Shown: piece by piece, positions 26,721 to 36,314 of the stretch | Numbering within the stretch: the stretch's first letter is position 1 | Layout of the letters: every line of letters starts with the position of its first letter | Source: Deltaproteobacteria bacterium | GTDB taxonomy: Bacteria; Myxococcota_A; Polyangia; Haliangiales; Haliangiaceae | DNA: 50,544 bases | NCBI GenBank assembly: GCA_013813765.1 | Contig: JACCRC010000284.1 | Span: 1 to 50,544 of the forward strand | Reading direction: 5' to 3' | Translations under genes and position numbers: made by a program | The notes under the pieces: model-generated | What the model was told of the DNA's origin: nothing | Seen by the model: the letters and a program-made list of their open reading frames with translations, nothing else | The model's database searches: none

Positions 26721-27136
26721 CAGCCCAGTCTACTGCGATCCGCCGGTTCGGCGCGGGTGAACCACCAGGCCCACAGGATCAGAACTGCTTGGAGCGGCAG
26801 GCGCGCCCACAGGGCCCACGTTGGCACCTCCGAGGTCCCCAGCTTCAGGCTGTTCACCGCCATGTTCACGTTGGCTGGAAAGATCGCGAGGAGCAGTGCG
26901 ATCAATCCCCACGCCGCCCACCGTCGGGTCGCCGGCAAGATCAGGCCCAGGCCGCCGAGGATCTCGAACACGCCGGAGACGTAGACGAGCCCGAGGTGCC
27001 AGCTCTGTGGTAGCTCCGCCGGCATCATGCCGAGGTACGGCGCCGGATTGATGAAGTGGTTCACGCCGGCCGCGACCATGAACACGGTCAGCAGCCAGCG
27101 AAGGATCGACTTGATCCGGGCGCGCCTCGCCGTCAC
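26720..27136 (-). CDS. DoxX-like small membrane protein
   Basis: 138 residues, GTG start overlapping the FHA gene stop as GTGA. Four hydrophobic helices (LRWLLTVFMVAAGVNHFI; LGLVYVSGVFEILGGLGLIL; AAWGLIALLLAIFPANVNMAV; LPLQAVLILWAWWFT) and the family-like GVNHFINPAPYL and EILGGLGLILPATR match DoxX/DoxD proteins. Members take part in thiol or sulfur redox in some species, but the role here is not shown. It is co-transcribed with an FHA-domain gene, an unusual partner. Confidence 0.85.
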   Translation of the reverse strand: MTARRARIKSILRWLLTVFMVAAGVNHFINPAPYLGMMPAELPQSWHLGLVYVSGVFEILGGLGLILPATRRWAAWGLIALLLAIFPANVNMAVNSLKLGTSEVPTWALWARLPLQAVLILWAWWFTRAEPADRSRLG

Positions 27137-28065
27137 GGAACGACGACGAACTCGCGCTTCATCAAGCTGATGATGTTCTGCGCAGCGTCGAGATCCGTGC
27201 CCGGGAAGTTATCGAGAACTTTCTGCAGCTGCCCGTGATCGAGCACGAGCTGGAACGTGTCGAGCTCGCTCGGCGTGAGATCGCGCAGCTTGCCGGCGAG
27301 CGGCGTGGGCACCGCGAGCGGGGAACCGAGCGGCGGCAGATTCTTCTGCATGTTGCGGAACTCGTCGAGCTGGCGGACGCCTTCCATGAGCAGACCTTCG
27401 GTCGACTCCTGGATCTCCTCCATCACCTGCATCTCGACACTCGGCTCGAGCTCGAACGTGCCCGTGAGCCACGTGAGCATCCGGTAGATCGCCTTCTGCG
27501 GCGACACCGCGAAGTCGTCGTTGATCGTCGCGAAGTAGATCGCGCCCTTGCGCAGGTAGATCTTGCCGAGCGAGACGCCGTTGTTGACGGTGAGCACGCC
27601 GCTCTTGCGGCTCGTCGAGAGCAACTGGAGCAGATCGGGGAGCGGAATCTCCTCGATCACGCCCGACATCGGTCGGCCCTGCGTCTGCTGGCGCTGTTGC
27701 GCGCCGGCCTCGAGCTTGCGGCGCGCCTCGGCTTCGGTCGTCGACGCGAGCGCACCTTCGACCGCGACGACCTTGATGATCGACGTTCCCACGAGGATGC
27801 GATCACCTTCGTGGAGCAGCGCGCGACCGGCGATCTTCTCGCCGTTGACGAACGTGCCGTTCGTCGAGCCCATGTCCTGGATGTAGACCTCGGTATCCGT
27901 CGAGCTGATCTTCGCGTGACGCCGCGAGACCATGTCCTCGACCAGGACCATATCCAGGTCGCTGGAACGGCCGATGATGATCTCCCGGTTCATGCGAAGC
28001 GGGAACTCGCCTCCCTGGTACTTGCCCGAGATGAAGCGAAGCGCGAAACGTGGACGATCACTCAT
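27133..28065 (-). CDS. FHA domain - DUF4388-type protein
   Basis: 310 residues. Residues about 8-105 form an FHA domain: IIIGRSSDLDMVLVEDMVSRRHAKI carries the phosphothreonine-binding Arg and SxxH, followed by DMGSTNGTFVNGEKI. A Gln/Arg linker leads to a region typical of DUF4388/PATAN proteins of Myxococcota (LLQLLSTSRKSGVLTVNN, GKIYLRKGAIYFATIND, AIYRMLTWLTGTFELEP). The C-terminal 60 residues are an Asp/Leu-rich helical extension. The protein should bind phosphothreonine proteins, for example targets of the Ser/Thr kinases in this window, but that link is inference. Its promoter is predicted at 28088-28117. Confidence 0.9.
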   Translation of the reverse strand: MSDRPRFALRFISGKYQGGEFPLRMNREIIIGRSSDLDMVLVEDMVSRRHAKISSTDTEVYIQDMGSTNGTFVNGEKIAGRALLHEGDRILVGTSIIKVVAVEGALASTTEAEARRKLEAGAQQRQQTQGRPMSGVIEEIPLPDLLQLLSTSRKSGVLTVNNGVSLGKIYLRKGAIYFATINDDFAVSPQKAIYRMLTWLTGTFELEPSVEMQVMEEIQESTEGLLMEGVRQLDEFRNMQKNLPPLGSPLAVPTPLAGKLRDLTPSELDTFQLVLDHGQLQKVLDNFPGTDLDAAQNIISLMKREFVVVP

Positions 28066-28087
28066 GGATTGGGCAAGAGACTCGAAA

Positions 28088-28117
28088 ATTCTAGTGCCCT
28101 TCGCTCCAGGTGCGCAA
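28088..28117 (-). promoter_or_regulatory. Predicted promoter of the FHA-DUF4388 gene
   Basis: On the minus strand: TTGCGC (28117-28112), 18-base spacer, TAGAAT (28093-28088; 5 of 6 to TATAAT). The -10 ends 22 bases before the ATG at 28065. No SD is seen. This site would drive the FHA-DoxX-hypothetical genes. Confidence 0.5.
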
Positions 28118-28156
28118 GCAAACGCCCGAGCGAACCACTGTTGAAGCGTTCAGCGC

Positions 28157-28978
28157 CTAGTCGGTTTCGGGCGAATCATCGCCCTGGTACTCGGGCTGTG
28201 GGGGCCGCAGCGTGTTGACGACGCGCCGGTAGACCTCCTCGGAGACCACCAGGCTCGAGTGCCCGAGCGGGACGGTCATCGCATTGGCGCCCTGCACGCG
28301 CGTTGTCGCCAGCGGCACGACCCAGTCGCGCGCCGCGGCGATCGTGTGGAGCTCGACGCCCGGAGGCGCTGGCCCCTGCGCGAGCTCGTCGAGGAACCGG
28401 CTACGCGGCAGGAGCTGCCACGACGACGTCGACCACAGGCCGAGCGTGACGACGCCCGCGAGCGCGGCCCAGGTCCCACGGACCGGCGTACCCATCATGA
28501 TGAGCTTTCGGACTCGTGCGTGCCCGCCGAGCTTCTTCACGTAGTAGAGGCCGATCAGGCCGCCCATCGAGTGACCGATGATGTCGATCTTCTGCGACGG
28601 GGTCTGCGCGAGGATGCGCTCGATCTTTCGATGGATCAGAAACGCCGAGCGCCGGATGTCGCGGACGTTGAACGTGCCGAGGTTGAACGACACGCACACG
28701 AAGCCGTCCTGCACGAGGCGGCGCTCGAGCATGTACATCGATCCGCGCGTACCCAGGAACCCGTGGATGATCAGGACGGGCGGCGCCTCGGGCGTCACCT
28801 CGTCAAACCCCGCGCCGCGACGGATCCGATTGCCGCGCACGAGGTGGCGCAGATACGAGAGCCCGTCAGCGCCACCGGTCATGTCCTGACCGATCGTGCT
28901 GCGCTTGCCGAGCCAGCGCCGAGGTGCCTCGAGCGCCCAGCGCACGAGCCACGACGACTTCGGCTTCGACGGACTCAT
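28157..28978 (-). CDS. Lipase-like alpha/beta hydrolase
   Basis: 273 residues from ATG 28978. A GTG at 29002 (8 more residues) overlaps the preceding gene and is possible. The oxyanion motif PPVLIIHGFLGTRGSMY, nucleophile elbow DIIGHSMGGLIGLYY, a late Asp in HTIAAARDWVVP and His in VPLGHSSLV fit the triacylglycerol lipase/esterase group. No signal peptide is seen. The N-terminal 45 residues are Arg/Lys/Trp-rich and may form an amphipathic membrane-binding part. Confidence 0.85.
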   Translation of the reverse strand: MSPSKPKSSWLVRWALEAPRRWLGKRSTIGQDMTGGADGLSYLRHLVRGNRIRRGAGFDEVTPEAPPVLIIHGFLGTRGSMYMLERRLVQDGFVCVSFNLGTFNVRDIRRSAFLIHRKIERILAQTPSQKIDIIGHSMGGLIGLYYVKKLGGHARVRKLIMMGTPVRGTWAALAGVVTLGLWSTSSWQLLPRSRFLDELAQGPAPPGVELHTIAAARDWVVPLATTRVQGANAMTVPLGHSSLVVSEEVYRRVVNTLRPPQPEYQGDDSPETD

Positions 28979-28994
28979 CGTTCGCGCACCACCC

Positions 28995-29654
28995 TCAATC
29001 ACGATAGTCCGAGAAGCCCTCGCCGACGAACCGTGACACTTCCTTTGCGAACGCGCTCGATGCGAAGGCAGGTGTCGGGTACTCGACCACCCGCCACTGA
29101 CCGCGCTGGCCGACGGTGCCGAACCGCTCGATCACCGCGGTCCCGACCCGGTAGATCAGCGCGAACTCGTTGTCCTTGCGCAGCGAGCGCGAATCACCCG
29201 ACGGCACGCGGCCGGGCGGCAGCGCCGCGTCGGTGACGTTGCCCTCGGGGACGTCGCGCGGACCCGGCATCTGGGTGGGGTCCTCGACGGTGCCAGGGAC
29301 GGCCGGCGGCGCGCCGATCGCGGCGGTGGGCGGCATCGAGATGGTCTGGCTGCGCGCACGCACCGGCGCCTCGACGGGCCGCATCGGCTGCGGGGTCGCC
29401 TCGGGCCAGGGTTCGGCCTTGGGCGGCGGCGGTTCGATCGCGGGGGGATCCACCGGGGTCTCGGCCTCGGCCTCGGCCTTCGGGGCCTCCGGCGCGGCGG
29501 CCTCGTCGGTCTTCACCGGCTCGTCGGCTGCTGGTGCCTCCGCCTTGTCGTCGCCACCGTCGTCGCCTTGTTCGCCCTTCTGCCGGCGCGAATACGCGAG
29601 CGGACGGACGCGCGCGATCTTCGACTTCTCGGGAGTCGGCTTGCCCTTCGCCAT
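28995..29654 (-). CDS. Disordered Pro/Ala/Glu-rich protein with small C-terminal domain
   Basis: 219 residues from ATG 29654. A basic N-terminus (KGKPTPEKSKIARVRPLAY) leads into about 130 residues of Ala/Pro/Glu low complexity. The last 60 residues look folded (NEFALIYRVGTAVIERFGTV, QWRVVEYPTPAFASSAFAKE, RFVGEGFSDYRD). There are no membrane segments. I know no named family. It heads a minus-strand pair with the lipase-like gene and diverges from the pseudokinase gene at 29765 across about 110 bases. Confidence 0.7.
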   Translation of the reverse strand: MAKGKPTPEKSKIARVRPLAYSRRQKGEQGDDGGDDKAEAPAADEPVKTDEAAAPEAPKAEAEAETPVDPPAIEPPPPKAEPWPEATPQPMRPVEAPVRARSQTISMPPTAAIGAPPAVPGTVEDPTQMPGPRDVPEGNVTDAALPPGRVPSGDSRSLRKDNEFALIYRVGTAVIERFGTVGQRGQWRVVEYPTPAFASSAFAKEVSRFVGEGFSDYRD

Positions 29655-29764
29655 TGCTTAGTTTGGTGCCAGCGTTCGCCGTCGAGGGCAAGTTTGACGA
29701 GCGCAAACGATGCTCGTGCCAACGCGTCGCGTCATGTCGCCGCATCGTATACATTGAAGTCGCG

Positions 29765-32311
29765 GTGACGGCCTCGACACCCAGCGAGCGCGTGGGGCGC
29801 TACCAGCTCCTCGAGCCGATCGGCAATGGTCCGTGCGGTGTCGTCTCGCGCGCGAAGGTATTCGGCGTCGCCGGGTTCGAGCGCCAGTTCGCGGTGAAGC
29901 GCTTCCATCCCGAGCTGACGATCACGAACGCACTCGCGCAGGCGCTGTCTGCTGCCGCGCGAGCGTATGGATCACTCGAGCACCCGCGGATCGCGCGGAT
30001 GAGCGAGTTCGGCGTCGCGCAGGGCCAGACGTTCACCGCCGTCGAGTACGTCGCCGGGCTCGACTCCGCGCGGCTCGTCGCGGAGGCACGGCTCGCCGGG
30101 ATGTCGCTCGCCGCGGGCGGTGCACTCGCGTTGATCTCGCAAGCCGCGCGCGCGGTCGGGTACGCGCACGGACGCGGGCTCACGCACCTTGGCCTCTCGC
30201 CGACCAACATGATCGTCAACGTCGATGGTGACGTGAAGATCACGGACTTCGGCATCCTCGCCGCCGGCCTGCCGCAGCGGGCGGTCGATGTCGCGCGTCT
30301 GCAGCACCGCATCCAGTACCTCGCGCCAGAGCAAGTCGCGTCCGAGGCCACCTCGGCGGCGACCGACGTGTTCGTGCTCGGCGTGATCGCGTACGAGCTC
30401 GTCACCGGTCAACGTACGTTCCGCGGCGATACTCCGCAGCAGATCGCGCAGTCGATCATGGCCGGGCCACCGTCGGAGCCCGCGCTTCCGCGGCCGATCG
30501 TTCGGGTGCTGCATCGCTGCCTCGCGCGGTCTCCGTTCGAGCGGTTCCCCGATGCACGCGCGCTCGCCGATGCGCTCGATGCAGCTCTGCGCGTCGCGCC
30601 GGTGCCGGGCACGCGCAAGGACATCGGCTCGCAGGTGAAGGCCACGCTCGATCGCCTGCAGCAGCTCAACGATAGCGAGCTGTCGGGCATGGTCGCGCTC
30701 AACGTCGGAACCGGTCCCGGGCCGCGCTCGCCGGCACCGGAGATCCCCACGCTCGGCCGCGATTCGCACGCGGAGCTCGCGACCCACGAGTTCGTGCGCC
30801 CCGACGTCCCGGTGCACGGACCTTCGGCGCTCGTCGGTCCGTCGGTGACGATGCCCGACATGCCGCGGCCGATGACGACGATGACCGGGCTGGCACCGCC
30901 GCCGATCCCGGTGCCGCCCGGCGTCCACACGCTGTCCGCAGCGCCACCTCCGCCGATGCGTGATGCACCGGCGACTCTGATCGGGATCTCGGCGAAGGCA
31001 CCGCCGGTCCCGGCGAAGGTGCCTGCGATTTCCGCGCGCCACCCACCGTCCAATCCGCCGTCGTCGGCTGGTGAGACCGCGCCGATGATCCCGAAGATCC
31101 CCGCGCGCGCCGACACGCAGGAACCGACGCGCGAGCGCGGCTTCGATCCGGGCGCCCTCTTTGGCGACAACAACTCGCCGCCGTTCGTCGACGATAGCAA
31201 GAGAGGCATCACGCCCACGTCTCCGGTAGCGATGCCGCGCACGCGCACGAGCGAACGCGAGATCCGGACCAGCGAGATGTCGCCGCTGCAGGGCGAGATG
31301 CTGCGCGAGGCCGCGAAGGCGCCCGAGGAGCAGCTCGCGCGCGTGTGGCGCGAGACCTCCGAGTTCCCCGAGGTGCAGATCGAGGAGGATCGGCCCAGCG
31401 CGCCGATGTTCTCCGTCGATCAGGTACCCGCAGCTGCGCTTCCGCGTCCCGAGCCCGCCGTCCCGCCGGTGATGGGCGCGCGTCCGGGTTCCTCCGTCGT
31501 CGAGGGCGAGGCCGGAATCCCGTCGCTGACCGAGGCCGCGCCGCCGGCCCCTCGACGCTCCTCGAAGACGGCGCTGGTGCTCGGGTTCGCGTTCGTCGCA
31601 CTCGCCGGCGCGGGCATCGCGGCGTGGCAGCTGATGAAGACCGACGACGGCACCACGGCCGGGTCCGGATCGAACGTCGTCGTAACGCCGCAACCTCCCG
31701 CCGATGCCGCGGTCGTCGCCACTGCGAGACCCGATGCCGCGCAGGTCGCGACCGCGACGATCGATGCGGGCACCGCTGCGAAGAGCCCCGACGCACAGGT
31801 CGCGGCGCCGCCCGCCGACGCCGCCGTTGTCGCAACGACGAAGCCCGATGCCGCTGTCGCGACGAATCCGACGAATCCGACGAACACCGACAAGCTCACG
31901 ATCACGTCGACGCCCGCGGGCGCGCGTGTCTACATCGACGGCTCGGATGCCGGCGTCACGCCGCTGAACCGCGAGGGTTCACCCGATCGCCACACGATCG
32001 CGCTCCTCCTCGCCGGCCACGATCTCTACATCGCGCAGGTCGACGGCCACGGCGCGTTCGCGATCCCGCTGAAGGAAGTCACGCCGCCCGCGGGCCCCGC
32101 TGGTATCAAGGTCCTCAAGTGCAAGGACAAGGATCGCTACTACGTCTTCCTCGACGGCAAACCGACCGGAATGATGTGCCCGACCGAGCGCATCGAGACC
32201 GAGCTCGGCACGCACACCGTCGAGGTCTACGACGCGGTCAGCGAGGCGAAGAAGAAGTGGGATGTCGTCGTGAAGGACACCCGGCTATCGCACCGCATCA
32301 AGATCGAGTAG
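29765..32311 (+). CDS. Membrane pseudokinase with C-terminal PEGA domain
   Basis: 848 residues from GTG 29765; reading further upstream gives no kinase similarity. Residues 12-280 are a Hanks-type kinase fold with Lys45 (QFAVKRF), the DFG Asp161 and APE (187-189). The catalytic loop, however, reads H141-L-G-L-S-P-T-N148: the catalytic Asp is replaced by Gly143 and the Lys by Ser145, so phosphotransfer is unlikely. A Pro/Thr/Ala-rich linker (about 300-595) leads to one membrane helix (about 600-625), then an Asp-Ala repeat region (DAAVVAT) and a PEGA domain (from about 709, KLTITSTPAGARVYIDGS). The C-terminal end is periplasmic or exposed. It converges on the FHA-sigma54 activator. Confidence 0.88.
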   Translation: MTASTPSERVGRYQLLEPIGNGPCGVVSRAKVFGVAGFERQFAVKRFHPELTITNALAQALSAAARAYGSLEHPRIARMSEFGVAQGQTFTAVEYVAGLDSARLVAEARLAGMSLAAGGALALISQAARAVGYAHGRGLTHLGLSPTNMIVNVDGDVKITDFGILAAGLPQRAVDVARLQHRIQYLAPEQVASEATSAATDVFVLGVIAYELVTGQRTFRGDTPQQIAQSIMAGPPSEPALPRPIVRVLHRCLARSPFERFPDARALADALDAALRVAPVPGTRKDIGSQVKATLDRLQQLNDSELSGMVALNVGTGPGPRSPAPEIPTLGRDSHAELATHEFVRPDVPVHGPSALVGPSVTMPDMPRPMTTMTGLAPPPIPVPPGVHTLSAAPPPPMRDAPATLIGISAKAPPVPAKVPAISARHPPSNPPSSAGETAPMIPKIPARADTQEPTRERGFDPGALFGDNNSPPFVDDSKRGITPTSPVAMPRTRTSEREIRTSEMSPLQGEMLREAAKAPEEQLARVWRETSEFPEVQIEEDRPSAPMFSVDQVPAAALPRPEPAVPPVMGARPGSSVVEGEAGIPSLTEAAPPAPRRSSKTALVLGFAFVALAGAGIAAWQLMKTDDGTTAGSGSNVVVTPQPPADAAVVATARPDAAQVATATIDAGTAAKSPDAQVAAPPADAAVVATTKPDAAVATNPTNPTNTDKLTITSTPAGARVYIDGSDAGVTPLNREGSPDRHTIALLLAGHDLYIAQVDGHGAFAIPLKEVTPPAGPAGIKVLKCKDKDRYYVFLDGKPTGMMCPTERIETELGTHTVEVYDAVSEAKKKWDVVVKDTRLSHRIKIE

Positions 32312-32315
32312 CGAG

Positions 32316-33686
<1,371 letters not shown>

Positions 33687-33703
33687 CTTCTCCCGGCCAC
33701 GCC

Positions 33704-33732
33704 ATCGTAGCCCCGGGCCAACCCCGTGTAAA
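33704..33732 (-). promoter_or_regulatory. Predicted promoter of the FHA-sigma54 activator
   Basis: On the minus strand: TTTACA (33732-33727; 5 of 6 to TTGACA), 17-base spacer, TACGAT (33709-33704; 4 of 6 to TATAAT). GGGAG follows next to the ATG at 33686. The site lies between the upstream kinase stop and the activator, so the activator can be expressed independently. Confidence 0.5.
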
Positions 33733-33744
33733 TACGCGCCCGGC

Positions 33745-35244
33745 TTACTTCTCTTTCACGGTGACGTCGGGCCCCGACATCGCGACGACCGCGGCTGCAA
33801 TACCGGCAGCGAGCAACACAAGAATCACGATCACCCAGGGCATCCTGCTCTTCGTGCGGCGGCCCGCGGTCGACGGCCGGGGGACGGGCGTAGGGGCCAC
33901 ACGCATACCCGCCGGAGACTGCTGCGGGACCGGCGGTGGGGGACGCCGCGGGGCCGGCAGCGGCGAGGGCGCGGAGTCGATCAGGCGGGGGCCCGAGTCG
34001 AGTGTGGGTCCCTTGTTGAGATCGACGAGCGGCTTCCCGCCCTCCACCTCGAGATCCATCATGTTGATGATCGAGGTCAGCTCGACGCCCGCGAACTTGC
34101 CGACCTCGGTCTTCGGGCGCGAAGGACGATCACTACCGTGCGGTGTCTTCGCACGGGAGAGCGCGATCGAGTGGATCGACACCGGCCCGATCCCGAGATC
34201 CTCGTCCTGGTTGTCCTCGTCCTCGTCGTCCTCCGCACTCGCGTCGTAGACCTCGGTGCCGGCGCGCTTGCCCTCGACATAGCCGAGGTCGTCATCGTCG
34301 TCGTCACCGCGCCACTGATCCGTGGGTCCGCAGGTCGCGAGCAGCTCGCGAGCGAGATCCGGCGCGTTGATCAGGAGACCGTTTCGATGCGCGCAGCGCG
34401 TGAGCGCTTCGTTGAGCTCGCCCGCCGTCTGGTAGCGATCGTCGGGCGAGATCGAGAGCGCCTTCTTCATGATCGCGTCGAGATCCGCCGGTACGCCGGG
34501 CACCTTCTTCGAGATGCTCGGCACCTGCTGCGAATAGATCTCCTCGGCGGAGGTCGTCAGGCCGGCGTGCACGAACAGGCGCTCGCCGGTCAGCACCTCG
34601 TACATGCACACCGCGAGCGAGTAGAGGTCGCTACGGTGGTCGAGCGGCTCGCTCTTCGCCTGCTCGGGCGACATGTAGCCGATCTTTCCCTTCACCTTGT
34701 AGAAGAGCGAGTTGTGCGTGGCCGCCTTCGCGATGCCGAAGTCGGTCAGCTTCACCTCGCCGGTGTACGAGAGCAGGATGTTCGACGGCGAGACGTCGCG
34801 GTGGATGAGCTTGAGCGGCTGGCCGTCGAAGTCGCGCTTGACGTGCGCATACGCGAGCGCGCTCAGCGTCTCGCGGCAGATCCGGATCGCCGCCGCCGGA
34901 GAGAACCGCTTGCCGCGCCGTCTCGCCCGCTTGATCAGGCTCCGGAGATCCCCGCCCGGCAGGTACTCCATGACGATGAAGTACTCGCCGCCCGCGGTGA
35001 CGAGATCGATGGTGTGGACGATGTTCGCGTGATCGAGCGTGGCGGAGAGCTTGGCCTCGCGGAGGAAGAGGTCGATGAACTCCTCCTGCTGCGTGAACTC
35101 CGGCAGCAGTTGCTTCAGCACGACCTCCATCTCGAAGCCGCCGGCGCCGAGCTTCTTGCCGACATAGATCGCACCCATGCCGCCCTCGGAGAGATGCTCC
35201 AGGACGACGTAGCGATCGATCGGTGCTCCCCCGACGTCGACCAT
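33745..35244 (-). CDS. Membrane Ser/Thr protein kinase
   Basis: 499 residues from ATG 35244; an ATG at 35262 is possible. The kinase domain (about 10-285) is complete: GGMGAIYVGKK loop, VVLKQL Lys, HRDVSPSN catalytic loop, DFGIAK and MSPEQ. A long acidic and Pro-rich linker (residues about 310-465, with DDDDDD and EDDEDEDNQDED runs) precedes a single membrane helix near the C-terminus (PWVIVILVLLAAGIAAAVVA). Only a handful of residues (VTVKEK end) lie beyond the membrane. The kinase is therefore cytoplasmic and lacks a sensor domain. It is adjacent to and upstream of the FHA-sigma54 activator, which suggests a functional pair. Confidence 0.92.
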   Translation of the reverse strand: MVDVGGAPIDRYVVLEHLSEGGMGAIYVGKKLGAGGFEMEVVLKQLLPEFTQQEEFIDLFLREAKLSATLDHANIVHTIDLVTAGGEYFIVMEYLPGGDLRSLIKRARRRGKRFSPAAAIRICRETLSALAYAHVKRDFDGQPLKLIHRDVSPSNILLSYTGEVKLTDFGIAKAATHNSLFYKVKGKIGYMSPEQAKSEPLDHRSDLYSLAVCMYEVLTGERLFVHAGLTTSAEEIYSQQVPSISKKVPGVPADLDAIMKKALSISPDDRYQTAGELNEALTRCAHRNGLLINAPDLARELLATCGPTDQWRGDDDDDDLGYVEGKRAGTEVYDASAEDDEDEDNQDEDLGIGPVSIHSIALSRAKTPHGSDRPSRPKTEVGKFAGVELTSIINMMDLEVEGGKPLVDLNKGPTLDSGPRLIDSAPSPLPAPRRPPPPVPQQSPAGMRVAPTPVPRPSTAGRRTKSRMPWVIVILVLLAAGIAAAVVAMSGPDVTVKEK

Positions 35245-35271
35245 GAGCGCGCAGTGTAACATCCCGAGTCC

Positions 35272-35700
35272 ATGAGCGATGCGAACCGCTACCGCCTGGA
35301 TCCGTTGCGCGATGCACGGACTCGCGACGAGAAGGTTCGCAAGGGCGAGCTAGCGGGCGCGGTCGGGGAGGCTCGCAGCACCGAAGTGGAGCTCGCGCGC
35401 GCGACCGAGCGTGTTGCCAGCGCCCGCGCGGCGCTCGACGCTGCACGCGCACCGACCGTGGCTGGGAGCGCCGCGGCGATCCTCCGTGGCGAGCAGTTCG
35501 TGGTGCGCAGGCGGCGCGAGCTCGAGCGCGCGATCGACGCCAGGCTACGCGCCGACGCAGCGCATCGGGGTCAGCTCGACGCGGTCGATACCGCACGAGG
35601 CCGGCTCGCATATGCCCGGGGCCAGCGCGAGGTCATCGAGCGACACTTCGCACAGTGGCGGACACAGCGTCGCAAGCTGGCGGAACGCCGAGAGGATTGA
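35272..35700 (+). CDS. Coiled-coil protein, FliJ/SctO-like
   Basis: 142 residues, helical throughout, with heptads of Ala, Leu, Arg and Glu (ELAGAVGEARSTEVELARATERVASARAALDAA; REVIERHFAQWRTQRRKLAERRED). The size, N-terminal RYRLDPLRDARTRDE and C-terminal HFAQWR...RRKLAE resemble FliJ/YscO stalk proteins of flagellar or type III secretion ATPases, but no such genes are in this window. The assignment is tentative. The start is divergent from the kinase ATG, 27 bases away. Confidence 0.55.
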   Translation: MSDANRYRLDPLRDARTRDEKVRKGELAGAVGEARSTEVELARATERVASARAALDAARAPTVAGSAAAILRGEQFVVRRRRELERAIDARLRADAAHRGQLDAVDTARGRLAYARGQREVIERHFAQWRTQRRKLAERRED

Positions 35701-35742
35701 CGCTCCCGTGCAACCCCCTCCTGGGGGTCGTGTCTCCTTCGC

Positions 35743-36030
35743 ATGCGCAGCTTCTTGATTGCCGCTCTGATCGCCCTCCCCGCCACCGCCCTCGCTCAGC
35801 CGGCCAAGGCCGCCGACGTCACGACGATGGCCTCCGATGACTGTGCGAAGGCGCGCAAGGCCGGAAAGACCTGCGTGCTCACGATCGAGGACGAGGACGT
35901 CACGGGCGGCGTTCCCACGCACGACAACATCGGCAGCGGCTTCATCACGTTCGGCGACCACGGAAGCCTGATCAAGATCCGCCGCGACTTCATCACCGAG
36001 ATCCTCCGGACCGCGGAAGACATCGACTAG
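35743..36030 (+). CDS. Small exported protein, unknown function
   Basis: 95 residues with a signal peptide (RSFLIAALIALPATALA, cleavage after about residue 18). The mature part has two Cys (DDCAKARKAGKTCVLTIED) that may form a disulfide, then Gly-rich turns and a helix (LIKIRRDFITEILRTAEDID). It looks like a conserved small myxobacterial periplasmic protein, but I do not know its function. It is followed 23 bases on by a lipoprotein gene. Confidence 0.75.
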   Translation: MRSFLIAALIALPATALAQPAKAADVTTMASDDCAKARKAGKTCVLTIEDEDVTGGVPTHDNIGSGFITFGDHGSLIKIRRDFITEILRTAEDID

Positions 36031-36053
36031 TCAGGCCGTCTATCATCGGCGCG

Positions 36054-36314
36054 ATGCGCCGCCTCCTCGTGCTCGCCGCGCTCGCGATGCTCGGGTGTAC
36101 CGAGACGCGGAGCGCCCGCTGCAAGGAAGTCTGCAAGCGCGAGGCGGAGTGTGTCGATTCGACCGGCAGCAAGATGCCGTTCGACGAGAAGGAATGCGTC
36201 GCCGCCTGCGCCGCGCTCGAGGCCGACAAGGCTGACAACGGAGCGAAGGTCGAGCGCCACATCGATTGCGTGCACAAGCAGCAGCAGTGCAGCGCGATCC
36301 TGGAGTGCAAGTAG
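36054..36314 (+). CDS. Small Cys-rich lipoprotein
   Basis: 86 residues. Lipobox in LAALAMLGC (Cys15). The mature part has eight further Cys in a pattern suggesting disulfides (CKEVCKREAEC, ECVAACAAL, IDCVHKQQQC, ILECK). A -10-like TATCAT at 36041-36046 lies close to the ATG. Its TAG stop overlaps the next GTG start by one base (TAGTG), so the regulator gene is coupled. Confidence 0.78.
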   Translation: MRRLLVLAALAMLGCTETRSARCKEVCKREAECVDSTGSKMPFDEKECVAACAALEADKADNGAKVERHIDCVHKQQQCSAILECK

